Positions 34,456 through 45,312 of a stretch of DNA of 64,000 nucleotides are shown here, one piece after another. Numbering within the stretch: the stretch's first letter is position 1; every line of letters begins with the position of its first letter. Both the position numbers and the translations under genes were made by a program. This DNA is from Triglochin maritima (Eukaryota > Streptophyta > Magnoliopsida > Alismatales > Juncaginaceae), in assembly GCA_963682175.1 (NCBI GenBank), contig OY821784.1:23541621-23605620 (forward strand). The letters are read 5' to 3'. A model generated the notes under the pieces. The model ran no database searches. It worked only from the letters and a program-made list of their open reading frames with translations, and was not told where the DNA came from.

Positions 34456-34473
34456 TCCCCGACAACGGCGCCA
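34456..34473 (-). promoter_or_regulatory. PBS of element D (tRNA-Asp)
   Basis: The reverse strand reads TGGCGCCGTTGTCGGGGA, one mismatch to the tRNA-Asp complement. Confidence 0.9.
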
Positions 34474-34479
34474 AAAACT

Positions 34480-35881
34480 TGTTGAACGTTTTAATTAAAC
34501 CGCAAGTGCACGGCCGCGATGGACTGGTGGCAAGTACGGGTCGTCCTCAGGGAGGTGAGCAGCCTCTCGTTTACACGAAATCAAGTGGCGAAAATTGGGG
34601 GAGAAAGATTGATTATGCTACTCTACACTAAACTACGCTAAGAAGTATGAAATGCGAACAAAAGAAACAAACAATGGAATGACAACTAAGCTAAGAACAA
34701 AAGAAGAATGCTAGAATACAGAAATGGGAAAACCCCTAAGGGGTGGAGTGAGTGCACACAAGCAAAGAGGTGGGTGTTGAACACATTCTTTAAGCACAAA
34801 TAAAGGTGGTGTTATCATGCATAGGAAGTGTCTAAATGTTGTGGCAAAACCTATCAATCTATTCACCAACTTAGTTGATTAACATTTACATATGCAAGAT
34901 GTTTATTTCAGAACCTAAACAAGCATGAGAGGTGTCTAATCATTTTGGCAAAACTCATCAAGTTATAAATTCTATACTAAACAAGCAAGCATACATTCAT
35001 GTTTTATCAACTCATTGGAAATAAAGCATTCAATCCATTCTCATTTGCATGTATGTACGTCAACTCCACCCCCCAAAGGGGATGGAACTACTCACTAAAC
35101 ATTACACTAATTATTAAACTAAACAAAGAAAGCATATTAACTAAGCTAATAAAACTAATCAAATGAGATTAAGTAAAGCAAAACAAGAAACATAAAACAA
35201 GCAACATAATAAAGAAAACTTGTATTAAAATGACTCACATTAAAATTAGCATCCTCCTACTTTAGTGTGTGCTTCAAGGCCTCACTTCTAGTAGGAAGAA
35301 TAGTCACTTAAAATATAGAGTGATTACAATGGAAGGTGAAGAGTTCTATTTATAGCCATGGAAAAAGGCAAATCGGGACAATCCCCCGATGTGGGACTAA
35401 ACAGATACCACAAATAGCCTAAACAACCTCTAATACATGTGCGGGAGAAATTTTAGTGGATGTGGGCCAAAATGGACCGCCAATTAGCGGTCTTGGACCG
35501 CCAATTGGCGGTCTATATGGTTCAGATCCTGCTCATTTTTGGTGTGGCTTTTCTTGGTATATTTGCTGGTCTTGGATGCATTTAATTGGTTTGTTGGAGC
35601 TCCGACCCAAATCGAATTGCTAAAATACTCCCCATGATGGTGTGGAGTATTCTGTTTTGCTCTTAGGTCCTTCTGTCTTACCTTCAGGTCCTTCTCCCTT
35701 GCATCTCAGTCCCCAGATCTCACAATTCAGTCCTTTTTCCCAGCTTTTGGGTCCTTTTATGTTTCATCTCTTCAAACCTATTTATTCTTGAAAACTAAAC
35801 ATAAAACTCGTAACATAGCCTTGTTTAGGTGAAAGATAATGGATATAAGATACAAATATAAGCATGAAATGATGTCAATCA
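34480..35881 (-). repeat. 5' LTR of element D
   Basis: 1402 bp, reverse, from TGATTGAC (35881) to TTCAACA (34480). Two dyads lie at 35475-35492 and 35496-35513. The USE is at 35397-35387 and TATAAATA at 35354-35347. Confidence 0.93.
35347..35397 (-). promoter_or_regulatory. LTR promoter of D (5' LTR): USE-like motif plus TATA
   Basis: On the reverse strand GTCCCACATCG, 32 bp, TATAAATA. The dyad pair is 77 bp upstream (35475-35513). This copy would drive the D transcript. Confidence 0.72.
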
Positions 35882-35886
35882 ACAAT

Positions 35887-36086
35887 TCAGATCTCGGGCA
35901 TTACAAACAGGTCCAGAACCATCCAAATCAGTCCATGCTTCTTGCATTTAGGTACTTTTCTCTTCCTTTCTCTTCTTTTTTGCCAAAACCCAGAAACACA
36001 TCCAACAAACACTCAAGTAGAACAAATATGGGGTAAAATAAAGGATATATATAGCATGAATGCAATGTATGATATGCTACTAATCA
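35887..36086 (-). repeat. 5' LTR of element C, outer part
   Basis: Continues C's LTR beyond the D insertion. On the reverse strand it starts TGATTAGTAGCATATCAT at 36086, matching the LTR start of element I at 62783. Confidence 0.75.
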
Positions 36087-38045
36087 CCCTTCCTATAGCA
36101 AATAACAGCGTGCCTGTCCAGGTCACAATATTCACTTGGCCTCTCTATAGAGGCCTTTTCGAATAGTCCTCTCTACATAGAGGTCCTACCCGTGGCCCAT
36201 CGGCCCCAATATGAGTGTCCAATTACACTCATCACGGCTCCAAACAAATCAGAAGTAACACATGCAAATCGACAACTTGATAGCACAGTCACAAAGAAAC
36301 AACATAACCTAATCAACTCGAACAAGCATATCTATGCAACCACGCCATCTACAGGTCATGTGACTCAAGTTATTACATGTATGATTATGACAATAATATC
36401 TCCGAAGGGCAACAAATCAGAAATAATAGATCAACAAGCCATACGAAACATATGACTAGTGCATGCTGTCCCAACTACATAACATGTGCTACTGGTCATG
36501 AAGTGATGGTTGTAGGATCAAGCTTATCCCTACAATATACATGCACAACAACATGATTTTACAGCAGAAAATAACATCATTATAATCAAGTCAAATTCAT
36601 GTAATATCAGTTTATTAACAATGGAAATCAGGCATGCAACAAGATCAATAAACAAAGCACGAATCGATCGAAAGATGCATACTATGAGCTAGTGATTTCC
36701 AGGAATGAAGATTAATTGCATGCAACAATATATTACTGATATGAACACATATACTCATCATTATATCTCTACTAAAATGAGATTAGCAAAAAACCACACA
36801 ATTACAAGCAACACATAATTTATACATCAAACTATACAACAAGAAAATAAAGGCACGCATACACCAGGGTGAGAAACACCAACAACTGAAATACATGCCT
36901 GCACCACCCTTGATTCTTCTCCTGACTTCCAGACCCCTCTCTCCACGACTTCCCAAGGAGAGGAACATATGAATGCTTTGAGGCAAGATGAACCAGCCAC
37001 CCCGAGTCGCAGGAGATACGTGTGATGCCAACCGAATCAACGATCAACACCAACATGCACACCACACTCTGACCAGACCTTCAGCCTACCAGGCCCAACC
37101 TCACGCCTCCAGAGGTCAACCACCGCCGGAAATCATCCACACATGTTGGCTGTCCAGGAGTTGCCCCCAACTGTGCGGTTGAGACTCTAGAACGCCATGC
37201 ACGCGCCAACCGTTCATGGCCTCAAGGCTGGAGTGTCCACCTCCTCCCCCTTGACTCTCAAGGTTGGAACCATGTCGGATCTCACTAGACCTCCATCGTT
37301 GCTTGGCTGCTCTCTAGCAGCCACCCACAGCTACGCATGCAACTATCTTGCTCCTAATGGTTGTGGACATGATGGTGCAATACATGTACCACCGGCCACT
37401 CAGATGACGGCCAGCCCACCAGCCACTACCCCCACCCCCACCTCTCCTCTAATTCTTGGGACAGAAGCATACCTGAGAACGAGGATGAAGACACCGGAAG
37501 ATTGCAATAAAAGTTGATGCAACATGCCTCTCACACGTGTGCTTATCTTGCTCACCATAGACGCCTACCTTGCCGTAGTCACCTTGCTTTGTTGGAAGGG
37601 AGGAGAATTGTGGTTGGTGGAGTGCAAAAGAAGCGAGGACAAAAGGAAGGGACAACTGAGACTTTTAGCTTGCTAAAGCCCCTTCAGCTTCACCCTTGCA
37701 TGTGCTCCCATTGGCAGACAAAAAGCACCCAAGTCTTCTATCACCCCTTGGACTTCCATTCCACGTGGTACCTCCTCAATTAGCAAGAACACATGGTAGC
37801 CACACATGTGCAACACCTTTGCCACTTCACTTGTCCCTTTGTCAACCATATATTCTCCTTAAGTCATCAGTTGTTTTGCTCACCCAATCGCCATCCCCTA
37901 CGTCGGGTCAAAACATGAAATTCTATCTAATCAGTTTACATGAATAGAAGTGACTAAGCAAGGTCAAAATAAAAATAAAAATAAGCATAAGATAAAGGTC
38001 TTGCAACCTACCCCTCAAAAAAATAAATTTCGTTCTCGCAATGTG
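36087..38045 (-). other. Probable 3' untranslated region and LTR of a chromovirus
   Basis: This 2-kb stretch lies downstream (on the reverse strand) of the chromodomain stop. By position it should hold the 3' UTR and 3' LTR of the Tekay-like element. The exact LTR edge was not located; a TGTAAACTG start near 37940 is one candidate. The left side is cut by element C. Short ORFs here have no recognisable domain. Confidence 0.4.
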
Positions 38046-38830
38046 CTATCCCCAAGCCTCACCAAAGAGTTCAGGATACAAACTCCTCACATCATCCTCA
38101 CATTCCCATGTTGCCTCACACACACTGTGGTGCTGCCAACGGACCTTCACCATCAGAATGGTCCAACGCCTCAGCTGCCGCTCAACCCATTCCAGAATCT
38201 CCACGGGTTGCTCCCCCAAAGTCAGGTCACTTTGAGTCTCCGGCAGCTCGTGCGAAATCACATGAGAGGGGTCTCCAACGTTGTTCCTCAACAAAGAGAT
38301 GTGGAACACATTGTGCAAGCTAGCATATTATGGCAGCAAGGGCACTCGATAGGTCGTGGCACCAACGTGCTCCAGACCTCGAACGACTCAACATACCTTG
38401 GACTCAGCTTCCCTTTCCGTCCAATCCTCATCACACATTTTGTAGGTGAAACATTTAGAATGACGTGATGTACGACCTCGAACTGCAGCTCGCGACACCT
38501 CCTATCAGCATAACTCCTTTGTCTGTCTTGAGCTGCCACCAACCTACGCCGGATAAGGTCCACTCGGTCTACATAGAACTGCACGATCTCCGGCCCCAAC
38601 AGTTGTCTCTCTCCTACTTCAGTCCAGCAAAGAGGTGAACAGCTAGGTCGATCATATGGAGACTCGTACGGTGTCGTGCCAATACTCGCATGATAGTTGT
38701 TGTATGCGAACTCTACGAACAGCAAGTGATCGTCCCAACTCCCAGCAACATCCAATGCACAAGCCCAGAGCATATCAACCAAGGTCTGAATCGTCCTCTC
38801 CGACTGCCCATCCATCAGAGGATGAAATGT
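38046..38830 (-). pseudogene. Tekay-like chromovirus integrase C-terminus and chromodomain remnant
   Basis: The reverse strand from about 38830 reads TTFHPLMDGQSERTIQTL, then VEFAYNNYHASIGTTPYES, VGERQLLGPEIVQ, RQRSYADRR, and after a frameshift (about 38320-38430) HNVFHISLLR. The chromodomain follows (EEQPVEILEWVERQLRR-like, VKVRWQHHSVCEATWECEDD, YPELF). This order is characteristic of the Tekay/Del clade of Ty3/gypsy chromoviruses, whose chromodomain directs integration to heterochromatin. Only the last ~260 codons survive. The right side is joined abruptly to element E at about 38830. The frameshift makes it non-functional. Confidence 0.87.
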
Positions 38831-38832
38831 CG

Positions 38833-38995
38833 TGCTTCGAAGGGACCACGACAGAGGTCGAGGAAGAAGTCGTGTCTTTGCACCAACTCCCCACGGATGT
38901 GGTCACTTTATGTGACCCGTCCCTCCATTTGTTTGTACATATCAGTGTTTTGTTGAAAAGAAAAAAGAAAAAAAACAAAATGATAAAAAGCAAAA
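38833..38995 (+). pseudogene. pol C-terminal tail of element E
   Basis: The frame encodes EGTTTEVEEEVVSLHQLP, parallel to the last residues of J's pol ([17 protein letters not shown]). A longer Lys-rich extension follows into an A-rich tract. Everything upstream (integrase and before) is missing. Confidence 0.6.
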
Positions 38996-39141
38996 AAATT
39001 GGAAGGCCTCTTTGATATTTTCCCTTTCCCTTGTTAATAACGCGTTATTTGCCAGCCCTACCCATTCGTTCTATGGATACAACGCGTCTTCCCGATCTGA
39101 TTTCGCCACTACCCAAATCTCACCCTCCAGTCGCACCAACA

Positions 39142-39180
39142 GACCGCTAATCAGCGGTTATGCACCGGCAATCAGCGGTC
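39142..39180 (+). repeat. Paired dyads upstream of the extra ORF in E
   Basis: GACCGCTAATCAGCGGTT (39142-39159) and CACCGGCAATCAGCGGTC (39163-39180), with starts 21 bp apart as in the LTRs. They lie about 180 bp before the likely ATG of the extra ORF. Confidence 0.65.
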
Positions 39181-39362
39181 GGTTGTGCTTAGGCGTTTTC
39201 TCTTCGTCGGGTGGCGTGATTTTGTGTGTTCTGTGGTTTTCGTTGGTGGGGTGTCTGTTTTGCTCCAGGGATCGGCGTGTGGTGGTTTCCTCTCCTCTTG
39301 TGTCGTGTTCGTCTTCGCCGTCGTGTGCTCCGTCGTTAAAGCTCGCCAAGGTAGGTGCAGGT

Positions 39363-40258
39363 ATGGCTAGCCACCATTTAATTCCAGAACTAAATTTTGC
39401 CTCCCGTATTCGTGAATTCGGAGAACCCTTCTACGATCAAATGATAGCTAAAGGGTGGTACCATTTGTTATATGAGGGCGATGAATCCATGTACGTAGAG
39501 CCTCTCGTACATGCGTTCTTTACTAAACTCGAGTGTGACCAGACCGGACCACTCGAGTTTAGTGTCACTCTCAGAGGGGTGAAGCACACCGTTACACCAC
39601 AATTAATATCCGACGCGACTGGGATCTCCTTAGTCGATGAGCTCGCGCCTACCCATGACATTAATTTTTATCGATCTATGCTTGGGCGCGGGCAACCTAT
39701 ATCATCGCATGGGGGGGAGTACCTAATGCACACATTTACTCCAATGTGCACATTATAGCCAGGTGGGTGTGTCGAAATGTGTTGGGCCAAGAGCGGACCT
39801 CCACATTTTTCACGCCTAGTTTGCGAATCGTGTATAGTCTGATGGACAGTTCACCTCACTGCATTTGTCGAACATTGTTCGACGTTTTGGTGAACGCAAA
39901 GCTGAAAGAAATACACTGTTTGCCGACTCTGGTTACCAAATCGTGTGGCATGTTGGACATCCCACGATTTGAGCGCATTCTGAGGCACCAAGGCACCGAC
40001 CTCGAGGTAGCGAAGATGACCCCGTCATTTTGCCATTGCCTTCCTGAGGCATGGGTGCCTGACTTCTTGGAGGAGGATGTTAGAGCCAGTTCCTCAAGCT
40101 CGTCTGTGAGCTCAGGAACGCTCTTTAACACCGACAATTTTGAGATGGCGGTCGAGCGGCAAAACGCCATCTTAGCCAAACAAAACCGGAAGATCTATAG
40201 GAAATTGTCGGCTCTTGAGAGAGGTGCCTCTTCGGGCACCTCTGGCCGCCGGCATTAG
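39363..40258 (+). pseudogene. Extra 3' ORF of Athila-like element (putative plant transposon protein), one frameshift
   Basis: The likely start is ATG 39363 (MASHHLIPELNFASRIREF). The upstream open frame to 39012 looks like leader. The first frame runs to 39758 and the second (39746-40258) continues the protein after one frameshift near 39745, about 295 residues in all. It has a globular part (YVEPLVHAFFTKLECDQTG, LLHIIARWVCRNVLGQ, FTPSLRIVYSLM), a Ser-rich linker, and a charged stretch (MAVERQNAILAKQNRKIYRK) that could form a coiled coil. Position and sequence recall the extra ORF of Athila elements, often called env-like. Signal peptide and membrane segments are not apparent, which argues against a true envelope. 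None of the other elements here has it. Confidence 0.65.
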
Positions 40259-41566
40259 TCGGGTACACCCTATCCATGCATTGGCACCATTTTGCCATAC
40301 ATTGAGGACAATGCATGGATTAGGTGTGGGGGGGGGTGTTTTCACGTTTGTACATAGTTTGTGTCTTTTTGTTTTTATTTCGTTTTCTTTTGGTTGTACT
40401 GCTAGGGTCATGTTAGTGTGCTGCATTTAATATCGATATATCTGCTTGCCATGATCCTTGGGTGACTTGTCTTCTTTTGCTTGCGTAGTGCTTCAAAATT
40501 TTCACATTTCTTTCAAAATCTTCATGTGTTTGCGAAAGAAAATGTTTTTGTAGGTTTTGCGTGTGTTTAGCATCTGCAAAACCTTTGAGAGGCAAAGTAA
40601 AAAGAAAGCTCCCAAAATTGTCTCGGGGAACTTGATGCATTAGGATATCTAGTTTATTGGCTTTAGGTTTTATCGAGTCGTTAGGATGCACCCCGATTTT
40701 CCCTCGGGGCCTGTAATCATAGGTTTGAGCACTCAAACATTTAAAGAAGTCCACCCTTAACCTAGTGAGTCAAATAATTCGTGTTTGTTAGTATAAGGAA
40801 GTTTATCGTAGTCAAGGGCCCTTAATCTCTTTTTGTGAAACTTAAGTGTAGGGGTTTTGGTTCCCATGTAGATAAATAAATATGTTGTGTTCTCTCTTCT
40901 CGCACGACTCCTATCACTCGGGAAAGTAGGTCTGAGGGGACTTTGTGCCTGGTGCTTTTGAGTCATCTGACTTGGGATGCATCGACCAAACTCCCATTAC
41001 ACGGGTGGTCGGGATTGCGCTATGTGGAGATTTGGGGGAAAAGTGTACATGATAGTGTAAGTCCTCATAGGCAATGATGCACGAAACCCGACCCTGGGAG
41101 AATCAAACACCAACCAATAAAATGCTCCAATGAAAACCAAAAAAAGAAAAAAAGTCAAATAAGAACCTTAATGGACTTTACACATTGTATCACATTAAGA
41201 ATTTAAGGTTGCCCATGTCTTTTACTTAAGTCCTTGACTAACTTTCACGAATAACTCATTACGCTAGGTGTGTGGACCGATTACATATATAAAGTCAACC
41301 CGTAGTATTACCGCGTCCCATGATCGACAAAATGAGTCCAACGAGCTGTGTAGCTAGATTGATTAATGCATCTTTGTTTGGATTTTGTGGGTGTATCCGC
41401 TGAAAACCCTCAGGAGACAACACTCCTCCTCCTTGGCGACAAGGAGGTATAACAGTTTGTTGCACGTGCTAAGTGCAACCGTGATTCCTATGAAAGTGAG
41501 TTAGGGTTTCTTGTTTTTTTCGTATGCTTTTTCCTTTCTTTGTTTTGCTCGGGACTAGCAAACGTT
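40259..41566 (+). other. Non-coding 3' internal region of element E
   Basis: Conserved block starting CATTGAGGACAATGCATGG (40300), internal polypurine-like tract (about 40321-40340), short A-rich tract (about 41140) and double hairpin (41428-41447 with loop GCGA, and 41459-41479). Confidence 0.72.
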
Positions 41567-41581
41567 AGGTGTGGGGATATT
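41567..41581 (+). promoter_or_regulatory. Polypurine tract of element E
   Basis: AGGTGTGGGGATATT, directly before the LTR start TGATTGAC. Confidence 0.85.
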
Positions 41582-42952
41582 TGATTGACATCATTTCATG
41601 CTTATATTTGTATCTTATATCCATTATCTTTCACCTAAACATTGCTATGTTACGAGCTTTATGTTTGAATTTCAGAAATAAATAGGTCTGAAGAGATGAA
41701 GCATAAAAGGACCCAAAAGCTGGGAAAAAGGACTGAATTGTGAGATCTGGGGACGAAGACGCAAGGAAGAAGGACCTGAACGCAAGTCCAAAGGACCAAA
41801 GAGCAAAACAGAAAACTCCTCACCATCATGGGGAGTATTTTGGCAATTAGAGTCGGGTCGGAGCTCCAACAAGTCAAGTAACAACATCAATGACAAACAA
41901 TACCAACATGGAAAGCCCAGACGAAAGCCCAGGATGATCCACACTTTATGGACCGCTAATCGGCGGTCTGGATCTCTCCAGGTTTGTGGAGATTTTTGTG
42001 GCTTGTGTATTAGAGCGTGTTTATTCTATTTCTGGTATTTGTTTAGTCCAACATCGGGGGATTGTCACGGATTACCTTTTTCTATGGCTATAAATAGAAC
42101 TCTTCACCTTCTATTGTAATCACTTCATATTTTTAGTGGCTATTCTTCCTACTGAAGTGAGGCCTTGAATCACACACTAAGGTGGGAGGATGCTACTTGA
42201 ATTGTGAGTCATCTTAATAAAAGTTTCTTCATTATGTTGTTTGTTTCATGTTTCTTGTTTTACTTTGCTTAATTTCTTTTCATTAGTTTTAGTAGCTTAG
42301 TTAATATGCTTTCCTTGCTTAGTTTAATAATTAGTCTAATGTGTAGTGAGTAGTTCCATCCCCTTTGGGGGTGGAGTAGATGTTCATACATGCAAATGAG
42401 AATGGAATGAATGCTTTATTTACAATGTGTTGATAAAACATGAATGTATGCTTGCTTGTTTAGGATAGAATTTATAACTTGATGAGTTTTGCGAAAATGA
42501 TTAGACACCTCTCATACTTGTTTAAGTTCTTAAATAAACAACTTGTATATGTAAATGTTAATCAACTAGGTTGGTGAATGGATTGACAGGTTTTGCCATA
42601 ACATTTAGACACTTCCTATGCATGATAACACCACCTTCATTTGTGCTTAAAGAATATGGTCATCACCCACCTCTTTGAATGTGTGCACTCACTCCACCCC
42701 TTAGGGGTTTTCCCATTCCTGAATTCGAGCACTCTTATTTCTTTCTTAGTTTAGTTTGGTAGTTAATTGTTTGTTGCTTTCTTTCGCATTTTGTACTTTG
42801 TAGTGTAGTGTAGCATAATCTTACTCTCTTCTCCATTTTTTTGCCACTTGATTTCTGATAAACAAGAGGCTGCTCACCTCCCTGTGGACGACCCGTATTT
42901 GCCACGTCTTCACCGATGCCGTGCACTTGCGGTTTAATTAAAACGTTCAACA
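41582..42952 (+). repeat. 3' LTR of element E
   Basis: 1371 bp, ending TTCAACA. It has a single dyad (41951-41968, GACCGCTAATCGGCGGTC), USE-like GTCCAACATCG (42046-42056, one mismatch) and TATAAATA (42089-42096). Hairpin motif CATCCCCTTTGGGGGTGG at about 42357. Confidence 0.9.
42046..42096 (+). promoter_or_regulatory. USE-TATA cassette in the LTR of E
   Basis: USE with one mismatch, then TATAAATA after exactly 32 bp. The dyad ends 77 bp upstream. Confidence 0.65.
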
Positions 42953-43658
42953 GAATGCTACTTGTAATGTGAGTCATGTAAATAAAATAATTCTTAATAG
43001 TTTGTTTTAATGTTGTCTTTGTTTTAATGTTTGTATGTCTACCTTGTTTTGATTATCTTACTCTTGGTAGAAGTAATTAGCATGTCTCCCTTTCCTATGT
43101 TAATTACCTTAATTCCATTTTGTCTTCTTTTAATGAGTAGTGACTAGTTCTATCCCCCTTCGGGGGTGGAGTTTATGTTTATACATGTCATGTAGAATGG
43201 AATGAGTGCTATATGTTGTTTTATGTGAGAAATGTGAGTATGCTTGTTTGAATTAAAGAGAATACTTAACTTGATAGTTTTTGCCATAATCTTTAGGTAC
43301 ATTTCATGCTTGTTCAGGTTCTTAATAACAAACTTGTTCATACGCATATTAATCACTTAGGTTAGTGATTTGGATGAAAGGTCTTGCCATGAGGTACTTC
43401 TTATACATAGCAACACAACCTACACTTGTGCTCTATTGACTACATTCATCACCTATTATTTCATGAATACACACACTCCACCCCTTAGAGGGTTTCCATT
43501 CCTGATTTCCAGCTTGTCTTTCAAGTTACTTAGTTTACTTTCATTTCATCCCGCACTTTCACCTTTCCTTGTTTGTTGCTTACTCGTGTAGTGTAATCAC
43601 TTTTTCTTCCCCTCTTTTCACACTTGCCTTCGAACGAACCAGAGTCGACACACCTCCT
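42953..43658 (+). repeat. LTR of element F, first visible part
   Basis: It begins GAATGCTACTTG, which matches H at about 48483, and reaches the AGTCGACACACCTCC stretch. The last ~80 bp of the LTR lie at 45227-45306, after the solo LTR. Confidence 0.78.
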
Positions 43659-45226
43659 TTTTTAAACGTTTTATTAATTACCGCAAGTGCACGGCCGCGA
43701 TGAAGCGGTGGCAAGTATGGGTCGATCCACGGGGAGGGGAGTAGCCTTTGGTTTGTCCGAAATAAAGTGTCGAATAAAGGGAGAAGAGATTTGGTTATGC
43801 TAAGTCAAACTACAATAAACTAGTATGTAAGAAATGCGAAAGAAATGAACGAAAGATTGGAAATCAAGAAGAGAAACCCTTAAGGGGTGGAGTGTGTGCA
43901 CATATGAAGTGAAATAAGTAATGAATAACGCATGTAAGCATGTATGTGTCGTGTGTGTCTTCATGCATAGGAAGTGTCTAAAGATGTGGCAAAACCAATC
44001 CATTCACACAACGTATCGGCAATTACTACTTGATTATCATAAGATTAGGCTCAACATGAGAAGTATCGAAAGATATTGCAAGACTCATAAAAAACCATGA
44101 ACTTATGTGAAGAACAAAGCTAAGCATGGGAGGTGTCTAAATGTTATGGCAAAACCCATGAAAACATAGTTTCTTCAATTAATCAAGCAAGCAAACACAA
44201 AAACAAACACATAACTAACATGTAGCATATTCAACAGACAATTTCAGTCAATAAACATGAGGAAACTATGCATGGGAGGTGTCTAAATGTTTTGGTAAAA
44301 CCCATCAAAATCCCCCAACATGTAGATGATTAAAATACCCCCAACGAACATACAAACATGCAAGTCTACACAATCAAAAATTCATCAAACATCCAAACTT
44401 CACAACATGTATGCCCCAAAGGGGATGGATCTACTCACTACACATTAAGCACTCATTCATATAAAGAAAAGTAGACATTCTAACTAATTTAGACTAAGAT
44501 TTAAGAAACAGGACTAAGCTAAGCATGCATGAAAAAGAGACAACATGAGAAGAAAACTATGAAAATATTAGTTTATTAAATGACTCACATTACAAGTAGT
44601 AGTCTTCTCCACTTGAGTTTTGCTTCAAGACGTTACTCCATGTAGGGAGAATGCCACCAAGCAATGGGTCAATACAGAAGGAGAGGAAGAGTTCTATTTA
44701 TAGGCATGGAAAAACGTACCGGGACAATCCCCCCGTATGGGACTAAACGCATACTATAAATGGACATAAAATAAAATATCCGCGACCTGACTAAACCATG
44801 AAAATTTTAGACCAATTTGGACCACCAATTGGCGGTCTGTGATAGCCAATTGGCAGTCTAGATAGCTTTGATTGAATCTAGATTTTGGTGTTTCGTTTCT
44901 GGCTTGATTTCTTGATGTTTGATGAACCCGATTTGGTTGTTGATGTTTGGGCCTAGATCTAATTGCCAAAATACTCCTCATAATGGTGTGGAGCTTATTT
45001 ATTTCCTCATTAGTCCTTTGGGTTTTACATCTGGGTCCTTCTCTCTTGCACCTCATTCCATAAGTCTTGCAACTTTGTCGTTTTTCTTGCTTTTATGTCC
45101 TTTTTAGGCTCTTCTTCTCAAACATGTTTATTACTGAAACTTGAACATAAAACTCGTTACGTAGAATTGCTTAGGCTAAAACAAAGGATATAAGACACAA
45201 ATATATGCATGATATGATGTCAATCA
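43659..45226 (-). repeat. Reverse-strand solo LTR (Athila-like) inside the LTR of F
   Basis: About 1.57 kb, reverse, from TGATTGACATC (at 45226) to a degenerate end near 43659. The flanks CTCCT (43654-43658) and CTCCC (45227-45231) fit a 5-bp duplication with one change. It carries paired dyads (44820-44837 and 44841-44858), a weak USE (three mismatches) and a reverse TATAAATA at 44702-44695. No internal region is present, so it arose by LTR-LTR recombination. Confidence 0.75.
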
Positions 45227-45306
45227 CTCCCTATGGATCGACCCGTACTTGCCACCGCTTCATCGCGGTCGTGCACTTGCGGTTTCTAAACTTAAACGAT
45301 AAATCA
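45227..45306 (+). repeat. LTR of element F, end
   Basis: Continues CTCCCTATGGATCGACCCG to the LTR end AAATCA at 45306, six bases before the PBS. Confidence 0.78.
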
Positions 45307-45312
45307 AGTTTT

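Larger units (their letters stand above)
27442..35881 (-). mobile_element. Element D: complete reverse-strand non-autonomous element (gag-protease plus RT stub)
   Basis: An 8.44-kb element with ACAAT at 27437-27441 and 35882-35886. On the reverse strand: 5' LTR 35881-34480, PBS 34473-34456, leader, broken gag-protease and tail (33426-30302), non-coding 3' region, PPT 28838-28824 and 3' LTR 28823-27442. The LTRs start TGATTGAC (TCATTGAC in the 3' copy) and end TTCAACA. There is no RNase H or integrase and only an RT-like stub. It inserted into the 5' LTR of C. Confidence 0.93.
12431..36086 (-). mobile_element. Element C: old reverse-strand Athila-like element, host of three insertions
   Basis: The remaining parts, in 5'-3' order on the reverse strand, are: 5' LTR (36086-35887 and 27441-26040, split by D), degenerate PBS (26029-26012), leader (to 25392, then from 23921 after the solo LTR), gag/tail remnant (23480-22820 and 13874-13745, split by A) and 3' non-coding region to 12431. 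The last ~275 bp before the PPT and the 3' LTR are missing. Removing the inserts rejoins each part at a 5-bp duplicated site. Confidence 0.8.
38831..42952 (+). mobile_element. Element E: 3' half of an Athila-like element with an additional ORF
   Basis: It holds the pol C-terminal tail (38833-38970), the extra ORF (39363-40258), the conserved non-coding 3' region, PPT 41567-41581 and 3' LTR 41582-42952 (TGATTGAC...TTCAACA). The 5' part is lost at the junction with the chromovirus remnant. The downstream flank resumes inside the LTR of F, so E inserted there. Confidence 0.85.

Noticed and set aside
35890..35910. A second chromovirus LTR end (TCTCGGGCATTACA)
   Set aside because: After removing D the sequence is continuous with C's LTR and matches the corresponding part of I's LTR, so it is internal to C.
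36783..38035. Host-gene exons in the 1.3-kb stretch with several overlapping ORFs on both strands
   Set aside because: No domain, no consistent frame and a position that fits the 3' UTR/LTR of the chromovirus.
39012..39362. N-terminal extension of the extra ORF of E, including a hydrophobic stretch that could be read as a signal or membrane segment
   Set aside because: The region includes the dyads and leader-like sequence; the downstream ATG at 39363 begins the part that looks like protein. It remains possible that an intact copy starts earlier.
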